NCBI GenBank assembly: GCA_900708905.1
Contig: CAADRB010000014.1
Coordinates: 2,893,822 to 2,957,821 of the forward strand
Direction: 5' to 3'
Source: Hymenolepis diminuta
Lineage: Eukaryota > Platyhelminthes > Cestoda > Cyclophyllidea > Hymenolepididae
Length of the DNA stretch: 64,000 nt
The translations under genes and the position numbers were made by a program. This document shows, in pieces, positions 38,158 to 50,060 of the stretch. The notes under the pieces were generated by a model that was given only the letters and a program-made list of their open reading frames with translations, was not told where the DNA came from and ran no database searches. Position 1 is the first letter of the stretch, and every line of letters starts with the position of its first letter.

Positions 38158-39050
38158 CTCACAAATAAAACACATTTATTAATTCGTAGTTATTTTATTC
38201 GATAAATCGAGTAAAAGTTTTTTGAAGAATTTCATTTTTATTTTGTATATTTTAATGCAAGTGTGGGACTTAATAGTTTTTGTTAAATAGAACACATTGG
38301 GAGACTCCAGTATTCAGTTTCAAGGACATATTTTAGGGGGGTATAATTAAATCTTCGGGTTTTCATATGCGCTTTCGCTCACACTTTTCAATTTATTCTT
38401 TGCAATAAAATTACCTGAATTGAATTGAAAGAGAAGAAAAATCCTTAAATAACCCAACTAGTTTTAAATTTAAATAAGTTAATGAAATTTATAAATTTCA
38501 CTTACACAGCAAATAAAGAAATTTCTCTTATTAGGCATTTTAAGCCCACCTAATTTACTGAATAAAATAAAATCAGCTTCAAATGAAACAGAGATAGTCT
38601 AAGTATTGATTCTGATTCAACAAGTTTAAACGAAAATTTATTTCAGCATCGACCTAATTAAAATCAGTTTTTGAATTTTCACATTCAGAATAATCAAATT
38701 TCAAAGTGATTACTAACAGATTAGTAAATAATATAATGTTAAATATGATTATAAAAATAGTGGGTGACAGTTCAACTATCTTCAACTATTTAAAATATGT
38801 ATAGTCTCTTTGTGTTCCATGGCCCTAAACGGCTAGAAGCATTTTTTCGTTCAAGAGAAAGTCTTCTGTACCGAATAATTATAGGAAACATAAAGAGCCC
38901 AAATCGAAACCACTAGAAATTCTTCCACTAGAAACAGTTTGAGCAAATTAAATTGAAATTCTATTGATAAAGCTTCTGAACTTCCTAATAATATGAGGAG
39001 TATACATACAATGAGTCAAATCGGGGAAAACTGTGATATCTGTCCCCCTA

Positions 39051-39390
39051 TATGATCACAAGCTGAGTGTCTGCTTGGAATCACTGGACAAGAATAGCAT
39101 GAACGTGTCGCTGCTGAGGAAGAGGTGGTCAAAAGAAAAGCTGACGCCTCGAAGACATTTTCTAAAGAATGTCGGGCAGATTTTACGAAAGCTGAGCCAG
39201 CCCTGCAGTCCACATTAGCTGATTTAGACACTCTCAAACAGGCAAATATTACAAACGTCAAAAAATGATCGATTCCCCTTCTGGGGTCGAAATAGTCACA
39301 GACACTGTGTATATAATGGGAGACGTCAAACCTCACTGATAAATAGATTCAGTTACTGGGAAAACCACTATCGATTATTGGAGGCTTCTG
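39051..39390 (+). pseudogene. axonemal-type dynein heavy-chain fragment (broken)
   Basis: The conceptual text follows a dynein heavy chain through the first stalk coiled coil towards the microtubule-binding domain. It starts with HKLSVCLESLDK (compare the K-LxVGLxKL start of the stalk). From 39107 it reads VAAEEEVVKRKADASKTF and KAEPALQSTLADLDTLKQ, then ANITNVKK. A TGA at 39266 closes this frame. One frame over, from 39265, it reads MIDSPSGVEIVTDTVYIMG, DVKPH, two stops (39337, 39340), then TGKTTIDYW. In order these match the PALxAAxxALDTLKPADI, NPPSGVKLVMEAVC and GKxxEDYW blocks of dyneins. About 30 residues are missing between the first two blocks. It cannot make a motor protein. Confidence 0.8.
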
Positions 39391-39642
39391 AATGCTAGAG
39401 AACCATGCTAAGAAAAGTGAAACTATACTAGAGAATTTCTGGACGGTAGCTCATCCAAGACCTGATGGAAAATCTCCACTGAAACTACTAATGTAAAGAA
39501 GAAGGAGACTGAAGCTGCATCAATCATCCGACTACGCCCCCGAAAAAGAAATAAGTCCCCAATAAGGAATACCGAACCAACAGAAGGACTTCAAGCGAAT
39601 CCAAGGAAGAAGTTCTAAAAGAAAGGCACAGCTTAAAAGAGG
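39391..39642 (+). other. unassigned sequence between dynein fragment and LTR
   Basis: A short frame (about 39480-39600) encodes a basic Arg/Lys/Pro-rich tail (IIRLRPRKRNKSP). Just before the LTR comes GCTTAAAAGAGG, comparable with CTTAAAAGGGGAGG preceding the 3' LTR at 13539. It may therefore be the 3' internal end of another gypsy-type copy, or captured host sequence. Confidence 0.4.
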
Positions 39643-39808
39643 TGTAGAAGTGTAAATATGACTATAAATTATTATTAAATATGCTCCTTGACGAGATTAA
39701 TACTTTATTTTATGTTTTCTTCCCAATGGCATTGAAAATAACGCTTATCCATTGAATTGTTTATGTGAACTAATATGAATTTCGCTATTCTATTCATAAT
39801 TAGAGTTT
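39643..39808 (+). repeat. third LTR of the gypsy-type family
   Basis: It shares with the other two LTRs the start TGT, AAATTATTATTAAAT, TTGACGA-GATTAA, CATTGAAAATAACGCTT, and AATTGTTTATGTGAACTA. It lacks roughly 90 bases of the 3' half before ATTAGAGTT. No 5' partner was found nearby, so it is a 3' remnant or a damaged solo LTR. Confidence 0.75.
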
Positions 39809-42800
39809 AATTGCATTAAGTTTTTTGCGATAGCAACGAGAAACTATTCTTTCTTCTTATGTTTGAGATATCGGCTTGTAAATCGTAAAACAAACTATTT
39901 TGTATGATAAAGACTTTTTCCACATCATTATGTTACTGTACTTACATTTGATAAACACTTTTAGTAATTTTATTATAGGCGTTGGAATTAAAGTACAGTA
40001 TTGTTAATTAGTTAAGGCATTTATATGGGAAGTTTCAGTTCGCAGTCCATTTCGTAACTGGTATCTAAATGTTTAGATCGATCGATAGGCTTTGGGTTGA
40101 GAGATTGATCTTGCCCATCTCAGAATAGGCAAAAGTCATCGTATGTTATCTGAGCCACAATCCAGAGTTGACAATATCCGCCAATCCACCTTCAAGTAGC
40201 TGGATTAGAAGCGCATGAGACTATGCTAGTAATTAGAAGCTATACAATATTTTCGCCTTGTCATAGGAAATAAATAAATGCAAGCAACAATACCTAACTA
40301 CTCTGACTAAATGACTGACACTAATATGCTGAACTGCGGAAAGATGAGAGTGAATACAATGTGCAAATGGTACACCTAAAATAAAAACCGAATAGTGTCC
40401 CATTCTTATGATAAATGTTGCAGGTTTGACTAAACGGCAATAAAAAGTGACTATCAGTATATCGATTTGTATTGCAAAACAAAATATACAACTAGAATAA
40501 AATCACCGCATTAATTTAAAAAACAAATCTAAATTATGATTTAAAGCTATAACACCCTACGCTCAACGTAGGTGACAGAGCTAGTTCTCAAAATGAATGG
40601 AAATTCACGGCTATCCATGTTAATATTGACAACGACTCAGCCTTCAAATTAATATCAGTTAAATTATTGAGTACATATTGGAAAAATTTAAAGAACTTGG
40701 ATAATATTTAAAAATCAGCTGACACGTAGGTGCCATCACACTTTCAAACTTTTAAAGATTTCATTAATATAAAAATGGATGGGGGACAAAGATGACAGTT
40801 GGAGGGCTAAAGGAAGTCATTGAAGTCACCATACAAATGAGACAGGTTATTAAATAAATTAACTTAGGTAAGTAAGTTAGACTGGGATTAAACGTACCTT
40901 TATAGATTCAAGATAGCCAAAGACACGAAAAGACATGTATATGTCATAGCGAGTGTTTATCGACAGAAGTAACTTGTGTAACCTTTTTGATAACGGTTGT
41001 GTCAATGATCAAACAGTGATCATAACCAATGACTTCATTGTTTGCCTAGACTTTATATGCCAACTTGACTACATGGCTTGATTGGCAACATGCTGGAAGT
41101 GCATTGTGATTACCGGCGTGGAATCTTCCGAAATATTACTGCTGGTAAGTCATATTTAAAACAGAGTTAAATGCAATATGCGGGGGATAAAAAAATCGGA
41201 ATAAATCATTATGCAGTCACGAAGAATTCAAAATTTCTTGCTCGGTAGCTCTCAAGCTTATTTAGGAAAGTGTTTTCCAACAGTTATCTCCGTTGGAGGA
41301 GTAGCGTTATAGAGCCTTCAAGTGAGAATTCTCCCACCTCTTTATTAGCCAAACTTAATTCGTGAAATTGATTATTCCGATCACTGAGTGCGCACCGATG
41401 GAAACTTGTTACCATTGCACATGCACATTATTATAATAAAAATGCAGAAACAATTATCAAATATTATATTTGTTACTTCGACCCCAGAGATTGTAGTAAT
41501 TTTCATTGACACAACTTCTTCATCGTAATAATAACAAAAGAAAACACGATTTCAGTGCCTGAGAACACAAAATTTGTTTATCAGCCTTACTTAATCAAAT
41601 GTCACACACTGAAAACTGAAAGATAAATTGTATAATTAAGATTTAATTTCATTATTTCAAAAATACTAAATATTGCTGTGCTTTTGCTCAACTCAAAACA
41701 AAATAGGAGAAACTGAAAGCAAATCTTAAACATTCTTGACTTTTAAGGAATAAATTTTTATAAACTGAAGTAAATTTAGCCATTTTTAAATGCAAAGATT
41801 TTTACTAAATTTGACTGGAGTATCATGAATTTTAATTAAATGCTCCACAAAAGAGTTGGAAGTAAATTTAATTAAGTCATTTTATTTGCTTCCAATTACT
41901 GATATCTTAAAGAAGTAAAAATAATGCAACATTGCCGTTATAAATAATTTTTATGTTTATCATTCTATTAATTAATTCCGGCAAAATATAATGAAGAACT
42001 TGGGAGTTCTCTACTAGATATTCTGCAAAGATAACCCTAAAGCTGTTGCGAAATTTTACAAAAAACATTAAACACCTTCGGTACATGGTTTAACTCCATT
42101 TCAATATATCAAATGTGGACATTTTTAAACGATTGGACGTTGGTATCACTCCATCTCCGGATTTATAGAGCAATCAGTCGGTAAAAATTAAAAACCAATT
42201 TAAATCAGTTTAACGTGTCAGATTACCTATTTTTATGCAATAAGCTAAGGACTGCACCATCGACTCCTGAAGAACGGATATTAAGCCTACGCTGTCAACT
42301 CTGAAATTTCATGCCTACTTGTAAATTAATTTACCAGTGTGTATATGGTGGTATGAACAACTCTCAAATTGTTGTTAGGGATTAACCTTTGTTAAATTAA
42401 GTTCCCCACCTTAATCTTGGGATTTAATCTTCTTCAGTAGCGCTGTGCAAATCCAACAAACTTCTAAAATCTGAAAAGTAGTGACGAAGGATTCACAAAC
42501 TACAGCTTTTATTACTTAACAAAGGGTGGTTTTGTGCGTCTCCAGGGTTCAAGTAATCTGCGAAGGAAGTAGTTTGTGGTTAGGAATTGATAAAAATCCT
42601 AGCTTCGGGAGAATGTGGTTCATCTTTATATTGGCGAAAAAAATGAAAAAGCAAAAGAGATGCCATAAATTCGAAAGAATACGAAAATAACAGCTCTGAA
42701 ATGGGAAGGACACTACAAATTCTACAAATAAACTTGTAGGAGAGAAATAACATTGATTCAATATGCAAGTCATATTACTAAATAGATTTCATCACTGAAT

Positions 42801-43280
42801 TTAATAATTCAAATAACTCTATACAAATTCACTTCTCGGCGAGTATTTTCATTTTTTGATTAAAATGGACATTCAAATATTGTAAATTAAAGAGTTTAGT
42901 AGAGATCTCTAAAAACCACAAGGGCACTTTCCAACTAACTTGGGCTTTCAATGGTCAGATGTGCTACACCTGGTTTTGGTTCATTAAAGCTCACCGAATT
43001 TTGTTCTTTCCTTGAAAATATTTGAAAATGACATCATATATTTTAGTCACTTAAAATAAGTAAAGTTAGAAAACGGGTATTTATCTGAAACAATTTGAAA
43101 ATAATGTAAAACGACTTGGATTATTACACTTTAAAGGATGTGGGAAGTCTCCCCAATACTATGTAAGGGATAAATCATTTTCATTTAAGATGAATGAAAA
43201 GGGAAACACACTTTGAACTTGGGTCCTTAGACAAGTCTCATAAACCACATTTGTCACGCCTTTATTGTCTCACAGTATTA
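39809..43280. other. gene-free AT-rich DNA
   Basis: No gene supported. A short imperfect hairpin, CACCCTACG-CTCAA-CGTAGGTG, lies at about 40553-40574. No other structure recognised. Confidence 0.45.
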
Positions 43281-43440
43281 GATTTCGCCTAGTGAACTCT
43301 TCTGTGTTTAATTTGTCTTTGCCAGTCTCATCTACCTGCTCATGGTTGTAAGATAATACAAATGAATCAAAGTGGCATGATCAAGTTCACAACTAAATCG
43401 ACTCCTCAACCATTGTCGAATATTGCGGATTTAAACTCAC
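43281..43440 (+). repeat. dispersed repeat R2, copy 2
   Basis: Contains ATTTCGCCTAGTGAACTC, TTCTGTGTTTAATTTG, AGTCTCATCTACCTGCT, GGTTGTAAGA and GTGGCATGATCAAG. The first and third to fifth blocks recur in order at 56094-56245, and the second to fourth in reverse orientation at 6050-6165. Confidence 0.6.
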
Positions 43441-46399
43441 CCAGAAACTCAGCTATTAAATAAGAAAATCAGACTTTGGAGCATTTTGATACTACACAGT
43501 GATCTATTACTCTATTGAGAAAGCGAAGATCTCAACGTCAAATAGAGTAAAAATCCAGAATTTTCCTTTCCGAGCACTATATTTGAACCCTTACGGTATT
43601 CGTTTGCTTTTTCGCGTGTTAATATGCTGTCCTTTAATTAAAACTTGTTAGCGTTTTGCTATGTTATGGATAATAAAATTAATTGCTTCTAGATTTTTTA
43701 GGGAAATTTTAAAATCTATTCTAGTTTACGGTTGCGACTAAAAATAGTTTGACTTAAATGAAAGGAAAATATATTTTTCCGTCTCATCATCGTAGGTTAT
43801 AGCCATCTTGCCATATATATTTTGAATGCTCACTTTAATAACCAAGAATTTTATAAACCTTACCTGGAAAATATAGGGGTCTATAGGCAATTGAAAGCAA
43901 ATGATTTGTTAAAGTACTGCAGAAGTAAACAAGAAGAGGGTGAGAAAATTAGCTCAGTCGAATTTCTTTGTCCAACTGGCTAAACCCGCGAGGAAATCTG
44001 TGAGAAACGCGTCTCTTGAAGCTGAGTAATTTAACAAATAAATAAACTATTCATTTAAAGATAAAAACTGCAGGAAAATAATCTTGGGTAAATAGCTCAT
44101 TACCTAAGATGCATATCTTAAGTTATTATGCATATAAAATATTAAAGTACAATTATATAGAAATTATGCCTATTGAATACATGTTATTTTCAGTCATGGC
44201 AAAGTAAGTTCTGATCCTGGGGAAGCAATGTAGGAACCAATTAAAACAATTTAATATGAGGTTTAAAAAGAAAAAGAAAGATCTGAAAATCAAAATAATC
44301 CTATTTCACTTAATTTTATACATTATGAGATTGTCCACTCTTTCATGACATGTTCTTAAAATATTTCAATGTTCCAAATTTCACATTTTTGAAGTGATCT
44401 CTGTTTACCAAACTAGATTAAGTCGATTATAAGCAGCAGATTAGATTAAATGAATGTTCATAACATCTCTATACATTCACATTCTCCTCAAATGAAATCC
44501 TCTGGAAAATATTCTTGCAAACTTGACCAGAGATAGTCAGACTTAGCTAGAATTCAGAAGTTAAAATTAGAGTTATTGGCAGATTTACATGGCTTAATTT
44601 AAAAATAGCTCTCTTAGTAGGACTTAAATTTAATAATGGGCAACAAATTTTACTTACATTTCCTTAACTATTAATTTCTACTTATTTCTGCATTATTTAA
44701 AATAACTTAAATGAAAATCGATTTAAATTTGGAGCTTTCACAATACTGTTTGATGTGGTCTAATTAGTGAAGATAACTTGTACACACCATCTCCTTACCT
44801 TGAAAGTTCTACCCTGGGTGAGATACAGCTTAGAAATACAAACTACTGAGGTAATACATTTCATTTAAGACCTTATTAGCGTCGTACGTGAATGCTGATG
44901 TCGGTGCGATTTAACATTGGAATCAATCAGTGAATAGATCCCCCAAAACATTAAGAGCATCGTGCAAAACTGCCCACTTGCTAAATTTACAATGACGCAT
45001 TTATGAACGTAAATGTGGGTGATATTTAATTTATTGAGCTATGACGATTGGAAAGGTGCTAATCATTAGTAGTAGTGCATGTTCCATAGGTTCTCATTAT
45101 AACTTCGAATTGTCTTGTAATTTCATATCTGCATACTTTCCATTCTAGCTCTACTTTGTTTGATGCCAGAAGAAAATCAACATCTAAAATTGCACAGGTT
45201 TAAAAAGTGCGTGGTTTCACCACTCCTCATCTTCAAACATCACGGACAAGGTGGAGCAAATTTCAATCCACACTTCAGATATAACTTCACTTTTCAAGAA
45301 AGAAATCTTCGCATTTTGTATTCTTGCCATTTAGCACCTGTAATCATTGAAGCTATATATCTTTATATCTTAGTCGTATTTGTAATACTAACATTAACTG
45401 GTTAATTTATTCATTAAATGGACTTAATAACAGCCTGTTCCTTTAAAAAATTGAGTTTATCTTGATAGTGTTGGTATCATGCAATCTTTCTGAGGCGAAA
45501 CCCCATTTCTTCTCTGTTGACCCGGTTTAACCCGAGCGGTTGATTCTTTTGCTCACTGTGCGTGCACCGACAGAATTCTGACCTGGTCGGCGAACTGTTT
45601 ATAAAGACGATTAAATGCAAATGCTTGTCCTTGAAAACTATTATAAGTTCACAATTTTAATCAAGTCCGATTTTCTTAAATATCCCAAACCAAGAGGGTT
45701 CTATGAGCTCATGTCAGTTAATCCTCGAGGCCAAAATCACCAAATATTCAACCTCCTCTACTTCCAGTAGGAGTAGCATAAATAAATGTGCACCTTTCAG
45801 TAAAGCATACCTGTTTGGTTCTATAATTTACTCTTATTTTTATCTGATGATAGAAGAGGTGAAAAGTGTTGAAATTCCTATTCTAATGATTTATTTTGCT
45901 GTTTCTATAAAAATTCATAAAGAAAAGTAGTGTAACTCTGTAGTTAATTTACTTCGAGCTCTAATAATTGACTACAACATCCTAAAGCCTTACTGTATAG
46001 ATTTTGAATACCTATCTACCATATTAATTCCCACTGACATTTGACGTTACTCCCTGTAGAATTTTAAATTAACATACATCAAACTGGACCGATTAAAAAG
46101 GAATTCTCGCTGCCGAAACTTAAATTTATCCCTTATATTCCTCTATCCTTTTGAACACTAATAGAAAAGGCCCAAGTTTATATAATACGAAGCTGACACA
46201 CTGTTTGCATCTTGTGGTACGAAATATGTATTTTTTAATAATTACTGCATGAAAAAGGTTTTATAATCGGCTTCATTTATTAAGATTTCAAAGCTAACTT
46301 GCTGGCATTTATATGAATCGAATGGTTAAAGAGCAATTTCAAGTACTTTTGATATTTTAAGAAGTAAAGTATTGCTACAAAATGGGATTGGGATGGGTT
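43441..46399. other. gene-free AT-rich DNA
   Basis: Open frames at 45160-45405 and 45703-45930 have no recognisable motif and AT-driven composition. Nothing supportable. Confidence 0.4.
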
Positions 46400-46421
46400 N
46401 NNNNNNNNNNNNNNNNNNNNN
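46400..46421. other. assembly gap (22 N)
   Basis: A run of 22 N flanked by G-rich sequence (GGGATTGGGATGGGTT and GAGGGCGGGTGG), which suggests a small gap in a G-rich simple-sequence patch. Confidence 0.95.
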
Positions 46422-47282
46422 GAGGGCGGGTGGAACCTGAGATTCAAAATATCTACATGCTACCTTTTTTTCTCTTAAAATTTCCTTTAAAATAAATTTC
46501 TGACATTTTCCGAGAAATCTCTTTAGGAGTTATAACTGAACAAACAAGCCAAAAACGTTGGTGAAATGGTCATAGTTCACCCCTGCCATGTCGGAGGCCT
46601 CGGGTTTTCCTTGAAGGATGAATCCCTTCTTCTCCGAAATATTTGTATTACGTCACCTCTAATCATCACCAAATTTGATTATCTTGTCCTTATAGTAATG
46701 TCTGTAATTGGTAATTGTTAATATTAAACATAATTTTATTTGCATACGGAGTAGTTAGTATTTTTATTTTGATTAATTATTTATTATTCAGAGGGCATCT
46801 ATATAAACACAATGAGATTATTTGTCATAACTTCATTCTCAAAATGAGATGAATTTAATCATAAAGAATGTTTAATCCCCAAGATTTAGACAAATAAATG
46901 TGCATGTTTAACCAAAGAGCCTTCTTTTATAAAACAAATAAATATAATTTTTTCCAAGCCATGACAGTTAATTAACTTCAAAATCGCCTTTTAATGGTCA
47001 GAAGTAATGTTCGAGTCGAGGCCAACATAAGGTGTATAACAAATGCATCAGTTTGAATTTAAGTTTCTACTATAAAAGAGGACCATTGAACACTTTCAGT
47101 GAACGCAGTTCTGGCAGGTAGAATTTTACCTATTTCAGCTCTTCTTTGCTAAGACCTAAGACCTCAATGTTTAGAAGAGGAATGAATTAAATGACAAGAT
47201 TAACCATAATTATTAAATTATTGACCAGTAGGCTCTGAACATCGTGGAATAGTATATACTCAGTAATCCAGCTGAAGATTGG
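46422..47282. other. gene-free AT-rich DNA
   Basis: No gene, repeat or structure recognised. Confidence 0.4.
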
Positions 47283-47425
47283 TGAAATTTGAATTTTAGA
47301 ACTTGAACCTCAAATTTGCTAAATACTGTACAATCCAGGTATAAAAATCAAATGAAGTTAGACTTTGATACCTTGACTTTAATCTCAAAATCTTTCCGAT
47401 CTCCTGTCACTTACAAGTTACTGGA
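47283..47425 (+). repeat. dispersed repeat R1, copy 4
   Basis: Contains AAATTTGAATTTTAGAAC, TTGCTAAATACTGTACAATC, CAAATGAAGTTAGACTTTG and TACCTTGACTTTAATCTC, colinear with the copies at 36672 and 60570. The 3' end is more diverged than in the other copies. Confidence 0.65.
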
Positions 47426-49539
47426 CTTATTGCATATTTATTTTAGTTATTTCCAATAATAAAAGAGTGCAAATGTTTTTTAACAATATAAAAGAACGAT
47501 TTTTAATGCTATTGTTCTGTTATTCTCACCTCATAAGGCTCAGAGTCCTCGGCAACGTGTCTCAAAGCTGCAGACATGGATTGCACCCCCAGCTGTAAGT
47601 TAGAGTCACGAACAATCCCACCAATTTACCAGAACAAGAGCAACAGATAAACACTTATTATCATTAAAAAGTGAGCATGTCTTGCCTTTTCATTATCCGG
47701 TTCCTAATTTGGTTAATACTAAGGAAAATGTGATGTATCGAAAAGGGATTGAGTGAAATCCCCTCAAGGACTGAAATAGATGTATTGTTACAAAGTGCTT
47801 ATTTATAAATAATTTTCTGACGCTTTGTCTTCTGCAATTAACAGACTATTAGTTCAAACTCTATGACATTTCTTATATTCTTGCGCAAATACACAGTCAC
47901 TTGGTTATAGTAGATAGAAGCATAATACATTAAACCTCATTTGTATAGCATTGGGGAATGTGGGATTTAGAGACATAGGGCTAAAAAGTTTGAAATATCA
48001 AATATATAGGCCGTAAACGGTGTATAAGCGGTAATTCACTTTAAATATCGATGGTCATTATTCTAAATATCACTCGTTGAAACCAGATAGTTAGGTCCAG
48101 TCTCACCCCAATTATATATCCATTGGAAACTAGTAAAATGACTCTCAGGTTTAAGATTACATCCATCAATAATGAGGTATTTCACTTTGCCTGCGTATTA
48201 TTTGAATATTATAAAATTAGCATTCATAAAACGGATTCTCAATTACCCTCCCTTTTTACGCTTCAACTACTTACATTTTGTCACAGGTCTTGATTTACTC
48301 TATGTAGCATATCGAAAACTTATTATAATTTTTTGGTGTTTATTATTGTCTTTTTTATTGTCCTCTGCTTCGCTTAAAGCTCTTTACTCATAAAATCACA
48401 AATATGAAATTACAATTATTCTGGCAAGCAGGTTGCATAGACGGAAACATAATTATACTCAAGTCGAAATAGTCTAATATATATACTTACTTCCCATTCT
48501 ATCTTTGAGGCTGATGTGAGATTCGAAATTCAAAGCAATATTTATAGAATGTCTGGGCCAATTGTATTCTGATATGTTTGATATTTTGGCCACTAGATGA
48601 GCAGTTTATTGAGATGATATGAATAGCATTTAAAATAGTCAATCGCACAATTAAACCTAGACGTTTTGGACATGAATTCACACAGGTTTCAAGGGGACAA
48701 ATCTTGTGATTTGAGTTTTTGATTACTTGAAACTAAAGTAGTAAGCAGTCGTCATTAGTGAAATGTTTAAAACCTGAATTAAACCTCCAGACAATTTTGA
48801 TATCATCTCATGTTCTACCACATTTTCACCGCCTCCGAGAGGAATAGTTTAATACTTCCCACTTTCTCATGATGAAAAGAAAACAAATTTTTTCCTATCA
48901 GTGAGTATGTATGACACTTTATTAATTTTTGAAAGTTATTATAAATAGCAGTTAGCAGATGCTGTTCCTCGATAAGCATTTATCATCTATACAGAGATTC
49001 TATGTTTTAATAAAGAAAACAATCATATTAAATACATATATTTGATACATGTAAATTTAATTTACCTCCAAAAGAGAGTTTTGTTTAAAATAAATTATTT
49101 TTTTCCATTAAACCTTGCGATCATTAGTATATAACTATATTATCAATACAGAGATTAAAGGCTTTTGAATGCTGGTCTCATTTTTTAAATGTGAAAGCGA
49201 AACCTGTAGGAATGACGAAATGTGAACGATCAAATACATTTTAAAATTTAGGTTAAATAATATTTAATAGAATTGTCAAAATCTTGAAAATTGTGATTAA
49301 GGACAAATATTGTTTAAACTTTAGACTACGGTATCGCAAGTGGAAAAATTATGACAAAACTATTAGAGGTCCATCTCTCTTCATTCGTAATATGAATGTG
49401 TAATTAAATATCTAAAAGAAGACAAGAAGAATTACTCAAACTCACATGGGAAACAACTCAATGACAAACCCTCAGAGTTGCCTGAGGGCGGTAAACTAAA
49501 GTTTGAAAAATGGGAATGACTTTAGTGCTGGAAGCAGTA
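47426..49539. other. gene-free AT-rich DNA
   Basis: Nothing supportable. Short frames at 48172-48393 and 48499-48681 (minus) are chance openings. Confidence 0.4.
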
Positions 49540-50060
49540 GGGGGAGGCGGGGGTGAGGCTTTTTGAGAACAGTGTTCGCAAGGCCGTTTGTAAGCGGAAG
49601 TGGCATTTGTGCTCTTTTTCATCATGCTCTATGGCATATGGATCACATCAAAACCTTATCCAATCCCTCAACTAAGCTGATGTATGATGATGTAGAGAAT
49701 GTATACTGTTCAGTAATTATCGCAAAGCCTATGTTTGACTATGGAAGAACACTCCAGAAGGTGTTAAAATTATGAAGTAATGGGATTATGGCTATCAAAA
49801 TCCTTCAATTAGTATTTGAAAGATCTTAGTCGATAATAACACCTGGAATTATAGTCATGTCGCATTGGTTGGTAAAGCTATGTCCTTAGATGAAACCCCT
49901 GCTTTCCGATTGTTTCAATCACTGGATGTGGACGAGGGTGTCGTAATTTTCTGTAGTCGAAACAGTTATTCTGGGATGACATTGCTTAATTCTTCTGAAT
50001 GCTAAGGACTGGACAGTGGAAACACCCAAAAGACGAGGTATTTTTGTCTGTTCTTGCTGG
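49540..50060 (+). pseudogene. unrecognised coding-like remnant
   Basis: Less AT-rich than its surroundings, with two coding-like pieces in different frames. The first is at 49563-49775 (contains SGSGICALFHHALW and DDVENVYCSVIIA). The second is at about 49832-50005 (contains TWNYSHVALVGKAMSLDETP). Stops separate them. I do not recognise the family; a faint likeness to GT20 trehalose-phosphate synthase block order is too weak to name. It is probably an old broken gene or transposon. Confidence 0.25.

Noticed and set aside
39033..39218. Single 61-codon frame at the dynein fragment as a gene
   Set aside because: Only its first half follows dynein; after that the homology lies in another frame, so it is a pseudogene artefact.
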